A stretch of DNA of 64,000 nucleotides from Azolla caroliniana (lineage: Eukaryota > Polypodiophyta), in NCBI GenBank assembly GCA_043228905.1, contig JBHGNT010000001.1, positions 2,728,001 to 2,792,000 of the forward strand, read 5' to 3'. A program made the translations under genes and the position numbers. Shown piece after piece: positions 12,261-25,256 of the stretch. Within the stretch, counting starts at the first letter, position 1. The number at the start of each line of letters is the position of its first letter. The notes below the pieces were generated by a model. It made no database searches and was not told where the DNA came from. It worked only from the letters and a program-made list of their open reading frames with translations.

Positions 12261-14653
12261 TTAATAGGCTCCGAAAGCACAACCAAGGAAAGAGGGCATG
12301 CGTCCCGTCCTTCGGATGTGTTGGGCATACTCCGAGGTCTTGGCCCCTTGCTCCTCTCTCCTAGCCTCTGCAGCTGCCCTCCTCTCCTCCCCCTTCCTCT
12401 TAGTCAACGCAATCTTGTTCATCATCTTCTCTTGTGCCACACACCTTATCCTCTCTAGCTTCGCCTACAATGCATCACCACACAAAATTGTTTTTCTTTT
12501 TCCTTTTGCCTTTTGATTCAAACACATTAGGTGTAAGGAACAACATTACCACGCATACATTCCTTTGCCTTACAATGCACGACCGCACAAATAGTTTTAT
12601 TCTATTCAAAAGATAGTGCGTGTGGTGGGGATGTAAGATATGAGCATTTTGAAACAACACATTGTGTTTTTACACCAACATATCCAAACCCATTAGAGAT
12701 GGTGTAAGAAACAGCTAAATTCTATTACTATGTACATGATGCTTGATGCATGCATGTACACATACACATGTATCTATTGCATCAACAATGAACATACACC
12801 ATACCACTTGTGTGCTTCTCCTAATTTTAATACTTAGCATCACCAATGAGTCTCTACACCCACAAAATCATTAAGGATTCACTACACTTTTTAATCACAC
12901 CCTAATGAACTAACCTCAATCCTTCTCATTTCAGCCTCAGCTTTTGCTTTTTGGTGATTCTCCCAAGCTTGGATTTTTGCCTCTTCCCTCTTGAATCTGC
13001 ATCAATGAACATTAACACTGATCGTCATAAACTTAAAGCACCTAATTTCTAGAATATCAATGTAACGATAAATTCCCATCAAAACTAGAGAAAAACAGAG
13101 TAATTGAGAATAATTTGTTACCGTGCCATATATTTAGCTTGTTCAGCTTCTTCCCAGGCAATTGCTCTGGTTTCCAAGACACTTCTCTTCACCTCTTCCA
13201 GATCAAGATTCTTCAATAACTTAGAAGAGGATTCATGGCTATCATCATCATCATTATTAGCATTGCCATCGTGTTTAACTCTCCCTGTAGCACTATTAAG
13301 CAGTTGGTCATCTTGATGATAATGGTGGTTATGATGATCGCCGGTGTCTAATTTCCCACTCTTTAATTCAAGATTTTCGTTTTTATGGTGCTCATCATCA
13401 TCATCATCCATTGCAAAACCTTCATTTCCACAGTGAGGGATGCCGATTTCTGGGAAAATGTCCACTGGGATGGATTGATGTGGGGTATTGTCTTCTTCGA
13501 ATGCTTTACGCGACGACATTCGATCCCGTTGTGGTGTGGAAGAGGCTGAAGAAACAGGGCTATTCATTGTGGGTGTGGTGGCTTGGATTGGTGTGGCTGT
13601 TAGTGATGGCTCTTGACTTGTTATAGGTGTCATCTCTGTGCCCATGTCCCTCATAGAAACAGAGAGTAGAGCTGATGGTGGGATTCCATAGGAAGAAGCT
13701 AATCATAGTAATAATAACAACCAAATGTCAGGGCATTGTAAAGAATCAAAAGACCTAATAAACCAAATTCAATAGCAAATTGGCATAAATATCAATTTGA
13801 ATTGTAAAATATCAATGGGCATAAATTTTGCCTGGCACACCATTGATGCATACATTTATGTGTATAAGTATGGATGGGCAATGTAGGTAAGTAATGTATT
13901 CTTACCTTGATCCCATGGGAGAGATTTCACAGGTTTGAAGAAGGGATCATCGGCATGAGAAGATTCATGTGAGACAATACCAACTTCCTTCAGCACAGCA
14001 TCATTGTATGTTGAGTCTTCTGGGACCGGAAAGAAATCGAAGGAAGCAACATCATCATCATCATCATCCTGCCCTGCTGGGGGAGAAGGGAAAGCAAAGA
14101 TGTTGGAGGAGGGGACCATATCTCGCGAAGACATGTCATGGCCATGGCCATGGCTATGGTCATGGTCATGGTCATGGTCATGATCATGTGGATGAAGATC
14201 CACTCTACAGCTGCTGGCCATATTAACAGCCCCATGATGGGACATTAGGCCTCCGGACCCACATTGGGCTAAATAATAATCACTATTGCATCTGGCTAGG
14301 CCCTGTTTTGATCTGGATAGGGTTATGGTTGATTGTGGAGGTGTTGGAGGAGGAGGAGGAGGAGGAGTATGTTTGGGCTTACTTGCAACCCATTTCTCAG
14401 CGTCATCCCATTTGGATGGACCAAACTTATGGCCACTTAATAATGTTGGCCTTATCAGAGATGGGAGTATTAATCCTCCTCTCTCTCCAGCCCCTTTATG
14501 GAACTCAAAGTTTGATGGGCTTCCCATACCATTATTCTCTGCATAATTAGTAGTAGTATGAGAAGCATTATTGTTATGGTACACTAAGGTTGAATCCATC
14601 ATCACTACCACATCACTATTGGGAAGTCTCCCATTGCTTAGCGTGGAATCCAT
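12261..14653 (-). CDS. remorin family protein, long N-terminal type (group 5/6-like)
   Basis: Four exons on the minus strand, 14653-13906, 13698-13122, 12996-12915 and 12464-12261, give about 536 aa. All junctions have GT/AG sites and agree in phase. I take the ATG at 14653; an upstream in-frame TTG is not a plant start. Landmarks are WDDAEKWV (about 82-89), a poly-Pro run, a His/Asp tract (about 154-173), then SVSMRDMGTEMTPI and SQEPS, typical of the long remorins with extended N-termini. The C-terminal remorin domain runs from KLLKNLDLEEVKRS through WEEAEQAKYMARFKREEAK, IQAWENHQKAKAEAEM and LERIRCVAQEKM to IRRTGRMPSFLGCAFGAY: a charged amphipathic coiled coil plus a short membrane-anchor tail whose Cys could be acylated. 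Remorins scaffold plasma-membrane nanodomains and act at plasmodesmata and in symbiosis or defence; the specific role of this one cannot be told from sequence. Confidence 0.93.
14141..14200. repeat. CATGGC/CATGGT hexamer-like repeat inside remorin exon 1
   Basis: About seven hexamer units (CATGGC, CATGGT, CATGAT) encode alternating His-Asp then His-Gly on the minus strand. The tract is in frame and gives a run of about 17 alternating residues in the disordered N-terminal part of the remorin. Confidence 0.85.
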
Positions 14654-16570
14654 CACATTCAATGAGTGAAAAGGGTTCAAAACTACAATTGTAAAGTATA
14701 TAGAGATGGCCTATCATAACATGAAGGCTTTTCATGTGAAATCAGTAGACTATGTGAGGTTAAGATAGATGGACACAAGACTGATGAGGGGAGGGAGGGA
14801 GGGAGGGAGGGAGGGAGGGGGATGTTATTTATGCATTAGAAAAGAGTGGTTATGTGCTTAAGTTAAGCATTAAGATTATTTTGTTTGGATAAATGGTTAA
14901 GTACATAGATATCCATTGATACATAAGCCACTGAGTTTCTTCTCCTTCTTCTTCTTTTACTTTTGCTAGTCCCATTGTCAATCGCTACCATCAAAAGAGA
15001 AACTCCAAAAAGCAAACTCTAAGATAATAATAATGGGGAGAAGGGGGACTACCGAGAGTGAAAAAGGAAGAGATCAAAAACAAAAAGAGAAAGAAAGGAA
15101 AGATGTGAATCTACGCATAGCTATCTCGAATGTGGACAGTTCAAAGGAAGCTAAGCCTCAGTAAAAGATGAAGGAATTGTATATAAGTAAGAGTCACTGT
15201 TAAGGAATGATTGGATTTGGGGTAGAGTTTGACAGACATCACATACATATATACACATATCAAAACAATGAAAGTTGTGTGTGTATGTATATATAATACA
15301 TTTATGGATATATATATATATATATATGCTCTGGATTCATAGCGTACTGTGTGATTTAAACCATTATATGTTTAGAAATATCTATCTCTGATAAGACCTT
15401 TCAATCAGATGTGTAGAAATAAAGAACATAATAAGTTAGTTACATGGATGATGATGATGCAGAGATTACTATTGAACAGAATTGGAAATGTGGTCAGAAA
15501 TTCGAATCCTCCCCCCTCGAACCTCCCCCCACTTGGCATAATGACATAAAAACAAAAGGAAATGGGGAATTAATGTCTCTCTCTCTTCCCTCTTTCTTCT
15601 CTATACATATGTGTATATATATATATATATGTATGTATGTGTGAGGTTAGGTTTGAAATGAAAACCGTATGTATTATATATTCTATGGATTTGTTTAGAA
15701 TTTATGCTGCTCGTATCTACATATCTGTTATTTTGTGTTTTAAATGCAGAGTTTTTGCCGTGAATTTTGGCTCAAGGTCGCGCTCACATAACAGACAGAC
15801 AGACAGACAGAGACTCAAGTATGTGCATATTTTGACTGGACTTTTTCTTTACTTGATATTTGTATAGTTTTTTTTAATTTTTAAATGGAGTAAAGTTTAA
15901 ACAGAGAAGAGAGAAGAAGTAGTGCATGAAATAAATAAGTAAAAAGGTGCCTTGAAAGAGAGAGAGGGACACAAAGACAGAGAAAGGCAATTATGTATGT
16001 ATGTATGTATGTTATGTGTGTGTATGTATGTATGTATGTGCATTGTTTGTATGTATGTATGTGCATTGTGTGTATGTATGTATGTATACATTGGAGACGG
16101 GGGGGGGGGGGTTCTTTTAGATTTAATGACTTGGGTTTTGGCACTTCCTCTGTTTTGGGTTTAGGGTTTTTGGAAGGGGGGGGGGGGGGGGGGGGGGAAT
16201 TGATTGAGGAAGCACTGTGCACATACAATCCACCCTCCCTTACTTAATTGTGCTATTTAATTCTCCTTACAACTAAAATTTGTATGACTTCTACCCCTCT
16301 CTCTGTCTCTCTATTTCCTCTCAAATACAGAGGTGTTATAGAGAGAGAGAGAGAGTGGAGTGATGAGCGAGCGAGGTGAATGCTATACAAACTATGTATG
16401 TATGTACATGAGTCCGTCAGGCAGCTTAATGAGGAGGATTGATTCTGGATTTATGATATTTATCAGTGCCCCTCCCCCCCCCCCCTTCTTCTTTAAATGA
16501 AAATGAAGAAGAGTGAGGGAGGGAGGGAGGAGGAGGAAGGTGGAGTTGTGATTAAAGTCAGTCAGTCACA

Positions 16571-16618
<48 letters not shown>

Positions 16619-16934
16619 AGTGCGTGAAGGGGCAGGACATGGCACATGTGTGTGTACAGTAGTACAGCCCCCGCAAAAGCAAGAAAAACCTGAGTTTTTT
16701 CATAATATGTAATATGTATGGTATGGTATGGTATGGTATGGTATGTAAGGTTGACTGTGTATTAATCCCCCTCCCCCTCCCTTGATGAATGAATGAATGA
16801 ATGAATGAGTGAGTGAATGGGTGAGTGAATGGGTGAGTGGGGGCCAGCCAAGAGACGACTACCAGTCACTCAGTCAACATCAGAAACCAAAATTCAGTCT
16901 GATTAAAGTCATCACACCTTCTTCTTTAACGGCT

Positions 16935-16980
<46 letters not shown>

Positions 16981-17060
16981 TCTCTCTCTCTCTCTATAGA
17001 TATACTGTATACATATGTACATACATTGCATGCATACATACATACATACATACATCCAAT
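14654..17060. repeat. microsatellite-dense region upstream of remorin
   Basis: There is no gene here. The stretch packs many simple tracts: (GGGA)n at 14786-14820, (TA)n at 15309-15327 and 15617-15630, (ACAG)n near 15796-15812, compound (TATG)n/(TG)n at 15990-16090, G runs of 15 (16097-16111) and 22 (16176-16197), a C run at 16474-16485, (CA)n-(CT)n at 16567-16615, (GGTAT)n at 16718-16745, (AATG)n/(AGTG)n at 16788-16840, (CT)n-(TA)n at 16937-16977 and (CATA)n at 17033-17055. The part nearest 14653 must hold the remorin promoter and leader, but I could not place a TATA box with confidence. Confidence 0.8.
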
Positions 17061-18850
17061 CTGTGCATGCACACATTTGTTCGAGCTACGGACCACCTCT
17101 CTCTTGTTAGCGTTATGCTCGAAACATGCCCCTTGAACTTCCCTACAAACCTTTTGCCTCTCTATCCATATTGCATAGAAAACTCTCGCAAAGTTTTTAA
17201 CCCTCTTGGTTGAGGATCTCCTTATGGCCAGCCTTGTGTCACTAGCTTGTAGGTTGCGGTTAAGTCAAAGAAAGCTTGCAAGAGTTAGCTACATAGCCCT
17301 TAGTCTATCACTACCTCACGTAACAATGAGAGAGACACAAACATCCCCTAGATTGTAAGAAATGCATGCTTAAAAGTAAAACCTCTTCAATTCCCACTTA
17401 TATCAATTGTGGTGAAGTATCAAATTTGTTCATGGGCCCCTAAAAATGCATGGAAATCCTTGCTTATGTGGTTGCATGTGTCTGGAAGTCCCCTTGCATA
17501 TTATTTTGAGCTTCCCTATCATGCCAAGAACTGAACTTGATACCATGACGCTCTCACAACTATTCGAGAAATTCTTCTTCTTGTCATTTAACTGAAAAGA
17601 AAATGCACATTGTCGAGAAAGATGATCTTGTCATTTCATAAAAAACCTCTTGATCATTTGAGGTGTCTTTTTGAGCGACACAACTTGCGGAAGTTGATGT
17701 GTAAATGTAACAACGTGTTTTGACACTATCGTTTGCATGAGTTGCTTTGATGCGATAGGTTCTCAAAATAGTTTTCTTTATGAGGAACATATTCCAATGC
17801 CAATATGTAAAGTTTGGATAGTAAACGCGCAAAGTGAGACACAGAGAGTGTTACTACATCATGATGGTTCAGTATACTTTGCATTTCCTTTTATGCTTTA
17901 TATAACAATGCATGTGAGTACGAAAATCAAATAATATGAGTGGGACTAGTTAGCTAACATTGTTAAAATTCCGTTCTTCTATACACACATTTTGGAGTTT
18001 CCAATCAAATTACCACCTTGCATTGCACAATAAATACATAAGTAAATGTGGATAACTAGGTCACGATTTATCTTTCATAGATTTTACAAGAAATGCATGG
18101 ATTTTAACGCCAATAACCAATAACATTAAAAAAGCTTCAGAGGTTCTACTTTACAACAAAAGTTATATATTTCCTTGTGTGTAAGCTTAAGTAAAATGGA
18201 AAAGCCAAATGATTGGGATCGCTAACCTCATGATTTGTTGCCATTCACCTTTGACGTTTTTCATCTTTTTCAACCAACAATCAGCCAATGAATGGTAGAC
18301 AACATAGATAGTATCAATTTAACTTATCTGTGTTGAAGAGCTTCCAATTTTTCAAATTGGCGCCTTGTTTTACCATGGGAGGCAATATGTTAAATCCACG
18401 AAGCATGTAATCTATGCCTTCAATGCAAAGGTTTTGCAAAGTCACTCGACAAGGCATCTTTCATGGCTTTATTTCATGAAGCTTCATGGTGGCATGTTGC
18501 CAACGATGGTAAGTCATTAAAATGTTTAGAACTTAATAAACTTGTATGTATATTTAAGAATCAATGCTTTTCCTCTTCAAAAAGTTATCTTTATAGTTCA
18601 AGTTCAACATCACTATCTACATTGTTTCTTCCAAGAATACAATTTGGAACAATCCTAACATATCGGCATGGGTAAACTCAACATCAGTCTCCATCATAAA
18701 AAAATCTATAAGACTGTGAGGTCACCTATTTCTCCTACCTCTCTTCTCAATCCTAGCTCTTGTCTCATTATCACACAAATTTCATTAATAGAATTGTAAT
18801 TGCAATTAGCAAAGTCTCTCACTTCCATCATACCTTCGGTGTCCCTAGTC
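17061..18850. other. gene-free stretch
   Basis: I find no recognisable coding region, transposon end or RNA gene here. The short open frames have no family features. Confidence 0.5.
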
Positions 18851-18854
18851 CAAA

Positions 18855-19100
18855 AGGAAGCTATCACAAGTGAGCCAAGCCTTCTTGTTTTTATGTTTCA
18901 AAAGTGTTCATGAACAAGGCTTCTTGTGGGAAGCTATCATGAATGAGCCAAGCCTTCTTGTTTTTATGTTTCAAAAGTGTTCGTGAACAAGGCTTCTTGT
19001 GGGAAGCTATCATGAGTGAGCCAAACCTTCTTGTTTTTATGGTTCAAAAGTGTTCATGACCAAGCCTTCTTGTTTATATGGTCCAAAAGTTAGCATAGTC
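18855..19100. repeat. 73-bp tandem repeat, about three copies plus a remnant
   Basis: The phrase CTTCTTGTTTTTATG recurs at 18881, 18954 and 19027, an exact 73-bp spacing. Each unit contains GGAAGCTATCA...TGAGCC, TTCAAAAGTGTTC and ACAAGGCTTCTTG. A fourth, degenerate copy (CTTCTTGTTTATATGGTCC) follows near 19064-19090. CAAGCCTTCTTG and CAAGGCTTCTTG within a unit are near copies of one another. Confidence 0.88.
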
Positions 19101-20560
19101 GAAGCAAAGCCACTCAAAATCCTTATTGCACAACCTTGCCAAGCCTTTTCTATTATATATTTCAGAAGTTACGATTTTATGTTGTCATTATTAAAACAAT
19201 TGATAGTACAATAAGTGAGCTTCTACCTTGCATAAGGTCAAAATGTACAACCTCTTCTTTGATAGTTATACATTTCAACCAACTGAGCAAGACTGCATTT
19301 ATTACGAACACAAATTTTCTACCCTAGCGTTCCTTAAACAATGTACATACAAAACCTTTGGCCACTTTCTCCTTAGGACGAGGAGATGGATAGACAAGAT
19401 TCAAGAAGAATAATTAGCCTAAATAAAAGAGATACAAAAGATTAGGGTGATGACAAAAGCACATGTTGGAGAGATTAGAACTAGGAAAAATTAAAGAAGG
19501 ATTTGGCTAAAGGAAAGAGTTAATATGGAAGATTGGGGTGAGGAGCATAGCACATGCCAAAGAGATTCTAACATGAGACATTTATGTAGAGCCTAGTTAT
19601 GGTTGACATACTAGATGAGATCCTAAAGGGGAATCTTGTCGTTGCAAGGGACAACTAAGATTGTTAGACCCTACTTGTGGTTGATTGATTACATGTTGAC
19701 CATATATAGGAGATGATAGTTTAATCAAGATCATATTATGGCATGACCAATTGGGCAACATGTCAAGAACTAGAAATGTTCGTGCAATCAATTAGTGATG
19801 CATGCTTTTCGTTATCTTTGTGAATGACACAAGGTTTGGATATGGAGGAGATGTTCAAAATGTGATTGATGACCTTGGTGGTAAAGGCTCTAGCATCCTA
19901 CAATGGTAGGGATTTTAAATCTAATGAATTCTAAATCTAACAAGAGTTGACAATCATGCAGTCTAATGCAAAGTAATGTTGTCAAATAAGCCATGACCTA
20001 GTTATGTTGATGGTGTGTAACATGTGAATCTCCTCCATTTTGAGGTATGGGTGGAGGCCATGCACATCACTCACCATGGTATAGGTAACACTTGAGCTCT
20101 AGACCAAGAAAGGCTTCCTTATAATTCTCTACGTAAAGCATGTCAATCTACCTAAGAAAACCAAATTAGCACATCACTCAGGATCCTAATTAAGTAGAAT
20201 CACGAAGATCTAATGGGATCTAAGGAAATAAAGTGTCAGGTTACAAAAAAGACCTACATTCCACCAAACACTTTGAAATTCAACTCAACCACAATCACTA
20301 AACAAGTCTGTTCCAAGCAAGGATTATGTGATGTTGATTTAGGAAACCATCTTGCTACCAAAACCAATCAGTAGTCGAACCTATATTTACAACAAACACT
20401 CTTGCAAACAAATCAAAAACTGCATGTGGTTAACCAAGAGAACTATATATTATAGAACCATCTTGCGTCCACGAAACCATACCATGGTGGTTGAAGACAG
20501 GTAAAGGAGCCTCCACATGAAGAGCGGGTTGACACTGATTCAAAAGAATTAGGCATGGAA
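19101..20560. other. gene-free stretch left of copia relic
   Basis: No gene is recognised. It is probably the decayed upstream part of the copia element whose reverse transcriptase is visible at 20570-20830, but no integrase or gag motif can be read and I see no long terminal repeat. Confidence 0.4.
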
Positions 20561-20569
20561 CCATAGGGA

Positions 20570-20835
20570 GAGTGGGCTTCGCCATGTAAATGGATTTATC
20601 AACATAAGCACAAATCTTGGCTCACCACCAAAGGCTTCAAGAAGTAACATGGAATTGATTTTGATGTAATCTACTTGCTAGTTGTGAAGATGACAATGTT
20701 GACGATGCTATTTTTAGTCACAAACAAGGGATATATGGAGCTTGGGCACATGGATGTGAAGACCTCATGTCTTCATGAGGTAACAACCTATTGGGTTTGC
20801 CAAACCAAGAATGGAGGGATGGAGAGGAAATGGGT
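20570..20835 (+). pseudogene. Ty1/copia retrotransposon relic, reverse-transcriptase fragment
   Basis: In the plus strand one can read KGFKK, then HGIDFD, then VVKMTMLTMLFLVTNKG followed by LGHMDVKTSCLH. This follows the order of the copia reverse-transcriptase block (KGFxQ..GIDFxExFxPVVKxxTIR...LxQxDVKxAFLHG). In-frame stops (for example the TAA in AAGTAACATGG near 20643) and a lost active-site region show that it is inactive. Confidence 0.7.
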
Positions 20836-22670
20836 TGATGGTATAAACCAACCTACCAGAAAATGGAGCCAAAGAACTCAACTAGTCAATTGACTAACAA
20901 GCACTTGGTCACCTTGGGCAAATGGCAGACCTCGTCCAATGTGAGTCCCTTCCCATCATATAAATCTCGAGTTATGTCATGGGCCTCATAGCAAGTGAAC
21001 TACCCTCAATTTGTATCATGAGGAATAAGGCACCCGGATTTAGAAACCAAGCATGTAATACCTCATCTGTGGAGAAAGCAATGTTTTTTTCAAGGGTAAA
21101 CTATATCTGATTCGTCCATTACTTCCATCCTTTTTAGATGGGACATTAACCTCTTACTCTTTAAGCATCGATAAAGCCCTCAAGTATTTTTCATGTCCAA
21201 CACCACTAAGGTTCGGTCTTTCACTCATAGGACAAGGCAGTCCCTCTGGCGAATTGCACTACAAACTTCCATGTATGAGAGTACATTGGTTGGTGGACTC
21301 AAGCTTAGCATTGTACAAAAGTGTCTCATGGACTCAACAATGTGAGCTCTTGCATCTCCAAGTCCAAGTTTATCTTTTGCCCCTTCAGTTGTTACCCAAT
21401 GGCATTGAACTCATTTATGCAAGCGGTGATTGAATCAGGTTCTTTCATTCAACTCTCAAACAACCTCCAAATAACACAGATGTTGTTCAATGTAGTATTC
21501 TTCTCATATGAGTTGTGGTAGATTCTTCCATGTCTTCTTTGAGATTCGAAGATTAAGCTCTCAACTCAACAGAATCTTCCCCTTTTTCTCAACAATTGAT
21601 TAATCACCCATGTTTCCTCGGCTTCCCTTGTGTCTGCTTTTGCATTGCCTTCTTGCAAGAGTTGTTGAGCCTTCAAAAGCTCTTCCATAGCCTTTTTGTA
21701 AACAAACCTGTCACTTGAATATCATGCTGGAGTTAGGGCTAACCCACAGTTTTACGCAATCCCTCAAAGACCTAAAGTTTTTACACCATGAATACAGCCA
21801 AAAATACAAAAAATGGCAAGATCACAATGGTAACACAACACTCTAAGGCACAAGAAGATCACAATGCACCAGAGATTGGTGCTTTATTATACACGATAGT
21901 AGGTACAAGATTGTGTGCAAGAGTTCTCTATCACAAAATCACAATTAAAAACGACCAATCTTGTGATGGGCCAGAAGTTCCTTATATACATACTTTGATT
22001 TGGAAAGTTCACATTAGGTCGATCCAACAGAGATGTCCGTAAAGCATGCCCTATTTACATCAATGTTCATTACAAATGTTATTGATGAACGCGTTCTGAC
22101 TCTACCAAGTCCAAGTGAAATTATACTTTTCAAGCACGGTGTGACCAAGCTTATCAAAAGTTTAAAATTTGCTTAGAATTACTTTTCATATAATTGTTAG
22201 AATACATCAAATGAACAAAAGCTGCATTGGTACATAAATTGATAATCACTAACCGAATCACAATAGTTAGTGCTCAAAATACAGCATCTGCAATCATGGT
22301 ATCCTCATGCATAATAAACATAAATCTACTAGGTGCAATGTAATGTAACTGGTTATAAATTAAATAATGTAGTAGTTGCAGCACAACAGTTAAAAAATAA
22401 TGGCACCTATATAAAGTTATTTACCTTTTCAAATGGCAAACATTACCACAAATTTCCATACCAAAATGGAATACTTGTACATAGAGCCCAAACATTGCTA
22501 CAATTTTGATTGCTATGATTTGGTTATTTCCATACAGGACAATACTCTTTCCACACATCTAGCAACAACACCTAACGGACTCACATTTATACCAACATTG
22601 CCACAAATTCTCAGTTACTACTTTGTCATCAATGCATAGATGGTTCATTACAACCACCAAATCTTTTCCA
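20836..22670. other. gene-free stretch right of copia relic
   Basis: There is no gene. Part of it (about 21130-21303) recurs in diverged form at about 36819-36985, joined there to a fragment of the TBL gene. Confidence 0.5.
21130..21303. repeat. segment duplicated at 36819-36985
   Basis: The stretch containing CATTAACCTCTTACTCTTTA and TGCACTACAAACTTCCATG is matched with scattered substitutions at 36819-36985. In the copy the match stops abruptly and continues with TBL exon 4 sequence, skipping about 2.2 kb of the original. Confidence 0.8.
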
Positions 22671-22673
22671 TTA

Positions 22674-25256
22674 CTATTTCATAATCATTGCATAGAGGAG
22701 TTCATTCCATGCATCTGGAACTCCAGGCAAACACCAATGGCTACAATCTTGATACCCATGCATGTTAAGAAGGCCATAGATAGATGGGTGGCCATCACTT
22801 CGAAAGCCTGAAAGTCGAGTAATATTAAGGAGTTTCACTGGAAATTTCATTTCTGCCAGTGTCTTTTCTAACACTGGCATCTTCTCTGGGTACCTTGGAA
22901 GCCATGATTGTTTAGAAATGGGTTGAGTCGCAGTAAGGCACTCTCCACCTAAGTTCCATTTTCCACCCCTACAATTTTAGGACACGCAATGCTTCAATAT
23001 ATATGGTCTATCATAATTGAGTTAGTATCATGGATCCTGTTAAATACAATGGATCTCCATATTTGTAAAGATAAGTCATTTGCTTTCTTAATATATTGCA
23101 AAGACTTTTAATCTTGACACTATGTGGTAAAATGGTCAAAGTCATGAAAGAGAATCTAATCAACCTGTGGGTAATTTCTGACTAAAGTTCAAGCATATTT
23201 CAATCGTTTCCTGTGCCATCTCTGTGTTCATAAATAACTTCAAATCTTTTTTATTTGGGATCATGGTGAAGAGTATTTATTCAGTCATGCTATGAAAATT
23301 TCACTCAATAGTGAATCCATGACCAAGCTTACCTCCAGGAGAAATTGCAATATACACTTTAAACTATAATATGTGTGCAGTATTGAAATTCTTAACTCAG
23401 TATATGTAAGCTTTGTTTAATTATGTTTGATCATACTCATTATTCAAACAAATAAATCTCGTTTATATTTTGTTTAACATGTATGACATTATATTAATTG
23501 GACGATGAATCGCATATATGTTAACTTACTTGTAATGCCCTGGAGAATAACCCGAGAGAAACACCATAGTCTTCGCTGGGTCAACATATTTGTCCACCCA
23601 AGTTGCCCATGTCTTCATTGCCTTTGTAAATGCTACCATCAAATTCAGCTTGGGATGGACATTCTCCCCCTCAATGTAGAAATTCTTCCTTCCCTAGCAC
23701 AAGAAGAAACTTAGTGTTTTGCTTAATATAATTCAGTGATAACTATGGTCAAGATGAAGTGTTTCCTGAATATAATACAAAGAGAACCATTGTCTAGACT
23801 AAAGCAGCCACCCACCCTCTAGCAGTTTTCCCACGAGTCCACCAATGTCCAGTTGTGAACACGAGAATGTCTGCACGTTTCCAATAGAAATGTGATTCAT
23901 GTGCTCTATCCAATCTCAATCTGGAGATCTTTGAGTTATTATATTCCTCATCTACCAGAAACCGTGAGCTATAATACTCCAAATGGAATTCATAATCCTG
24001 AAACAATGCAAGAAAACCTGACCTTGAGTACAAAGTTTATGGGAAATTGATCAAATTGAAGGGGAAGGGGCATGATTATTAAAGGTCTACACTGCATAAA
24101 GTTTCTTTATTCTAACGATAATACTCTTCATACACCTCAGAAGAAATTGTTATGCTCAATCCTTAAACATTACCAATAATATATAATTCATATATGTAAT
24201 AATGTATTTATACATAGTGAGAGAGAAATTTATATTTAACTTATTGGAACTCTTTCATTGCTGGAAAAAAATAGTTTTTAGCATCAATCAGTTGAAGAAA
24301 CCATTTCGAGGTACACTTCATATAATAAATTTCAATGCATGCAAGTAATAAAAATGAGCAATGGATAACGTGAAGAAGGACACCTGGAATTTGAATATGT
24401 AGCTACTCTTATGCTTCCCGATCTTTTCTCCATGTATTTCAAACACTCTACTCTTGTTTGGTAACGTTTCACTAAGTAAGCAAAGCATGGATTCCCATTG
24501 GTTGCGGCTCAATGAATCACCCACAAAAACCATGCGCTTACCCTTCATCGAAGTTAAGAAATATGTGCCATTGAACCTGACAGAAAAGAAAGCAATCAAT
24601 CAATTGCATTGCCTCTCGTTCTTATAAGATCCTTGATTTTTGTAAGACTCGGGAAACGTTAGAAACAAAAACGCCTAAAAGAAGGGGGGGGGGGGGGGGG
24701 GGGGGATGGCCGTGAGCTTTTCTTATTTCCTGATTTTTGTTATTTCCCCCAAAGAGGGATGAATCAACCGTATACTGGCTCAAATCGGCATGTACAGTAA
24801 CTGAGAAGAAGGGGATGTCCCACGAATTGACCATATAATTGCTTAACCAGCACACATGACCGAGGAATTTAACAGGATTAAAACATGAACGGACCACAAA
24901 ATTTAAGAGAAATGAAGAAATAACATATATAAAAGAAATAACATAACTGACCTAGGAATATTGCAACCAAAAGGTTGCCATTTCCAATGAGTGTAGCTTG
25001 AATTATGTCTTCCATTAGCAAAGCAGCTAAAAGACTCTTCAACATAAGGGCAAGAATCAGGTTTATATAAAGGATAGCCTTCATCGACAACCCATTCACC
25101 TTCAAAAGCATTGCATTCCTCTCTACTAGATTTAGCCCACGTTCTAATGAGGCTTTTCTGAGTGCTTTTATTGAGCAATGTATCAAAAGCCATCATTATC
25201 TGGAAAGCACATCCCAACATCACTAGAGATGCAATGCAGACTACCCATTTCTTCAT
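22674..25256 (-). CDS. TRICHOME BIREFRINGENCE-LIKE (TBL/DUF231) O-acetyltransferase
   Basis: Five exons (25256-24952, 24576-24384, 23997-23816, 23688-23530, 22968-22674) join in consistent phase to about 377 aa. Residues 5-23 form a signal-anchor helix for the Golgi. The PMR5N domain follows with CNAFEGEWVVDEGYPLYK, SCPYV and WKWQPFGCNIPRF. The PC-esterase domain has the GDS motif at about 121-123 (VFVGDSLSRNQWESM), then ADILVFTTGHWW, MVFLSGYSPGHYK, and the catalytic DxxH as DCSHWCLPGVPDAWNELL at about 354-372. TBL enzymes acetylate wall polysaccharides such as xylan, mannan or pectin; the substrate cannot be told here. The lack of a long linker after the anchor fits the short TBLs. Intron 1 contains a 22-base G run on the plus strand. 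The last exon ends in a stop at 22674. Confidence 0.93.
24684..24705. repeat. 22-base homopolymer G run in TBL intron 1
   Basis: A pure G run on the plus strand (C run in the transcript) lies within the first TBL intron. Its length may be inexact because of sequencing limits. Confidence 0.85.

Noticed and set aside
13969-14546. Plus-strand and alternative-frame open frames over remorin exon 1
   Set aside because: They are shadows of the remorin coding sequence; the minus-strand frame alone has family motifs and matching splice phases.
14654-14680. Start of the remorin at 14680
   Set aside because: That codon is TTG. The first ATG in frame is at 14653 and is the normal choice in a plant gene.
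15881-16247. Open frames rich in Tyr/Ile/His or Val/Cys/Met near 16 kb
   Set aside because: They are translations of the (TATG)n and G-run microsatellites and carry no protein signal.
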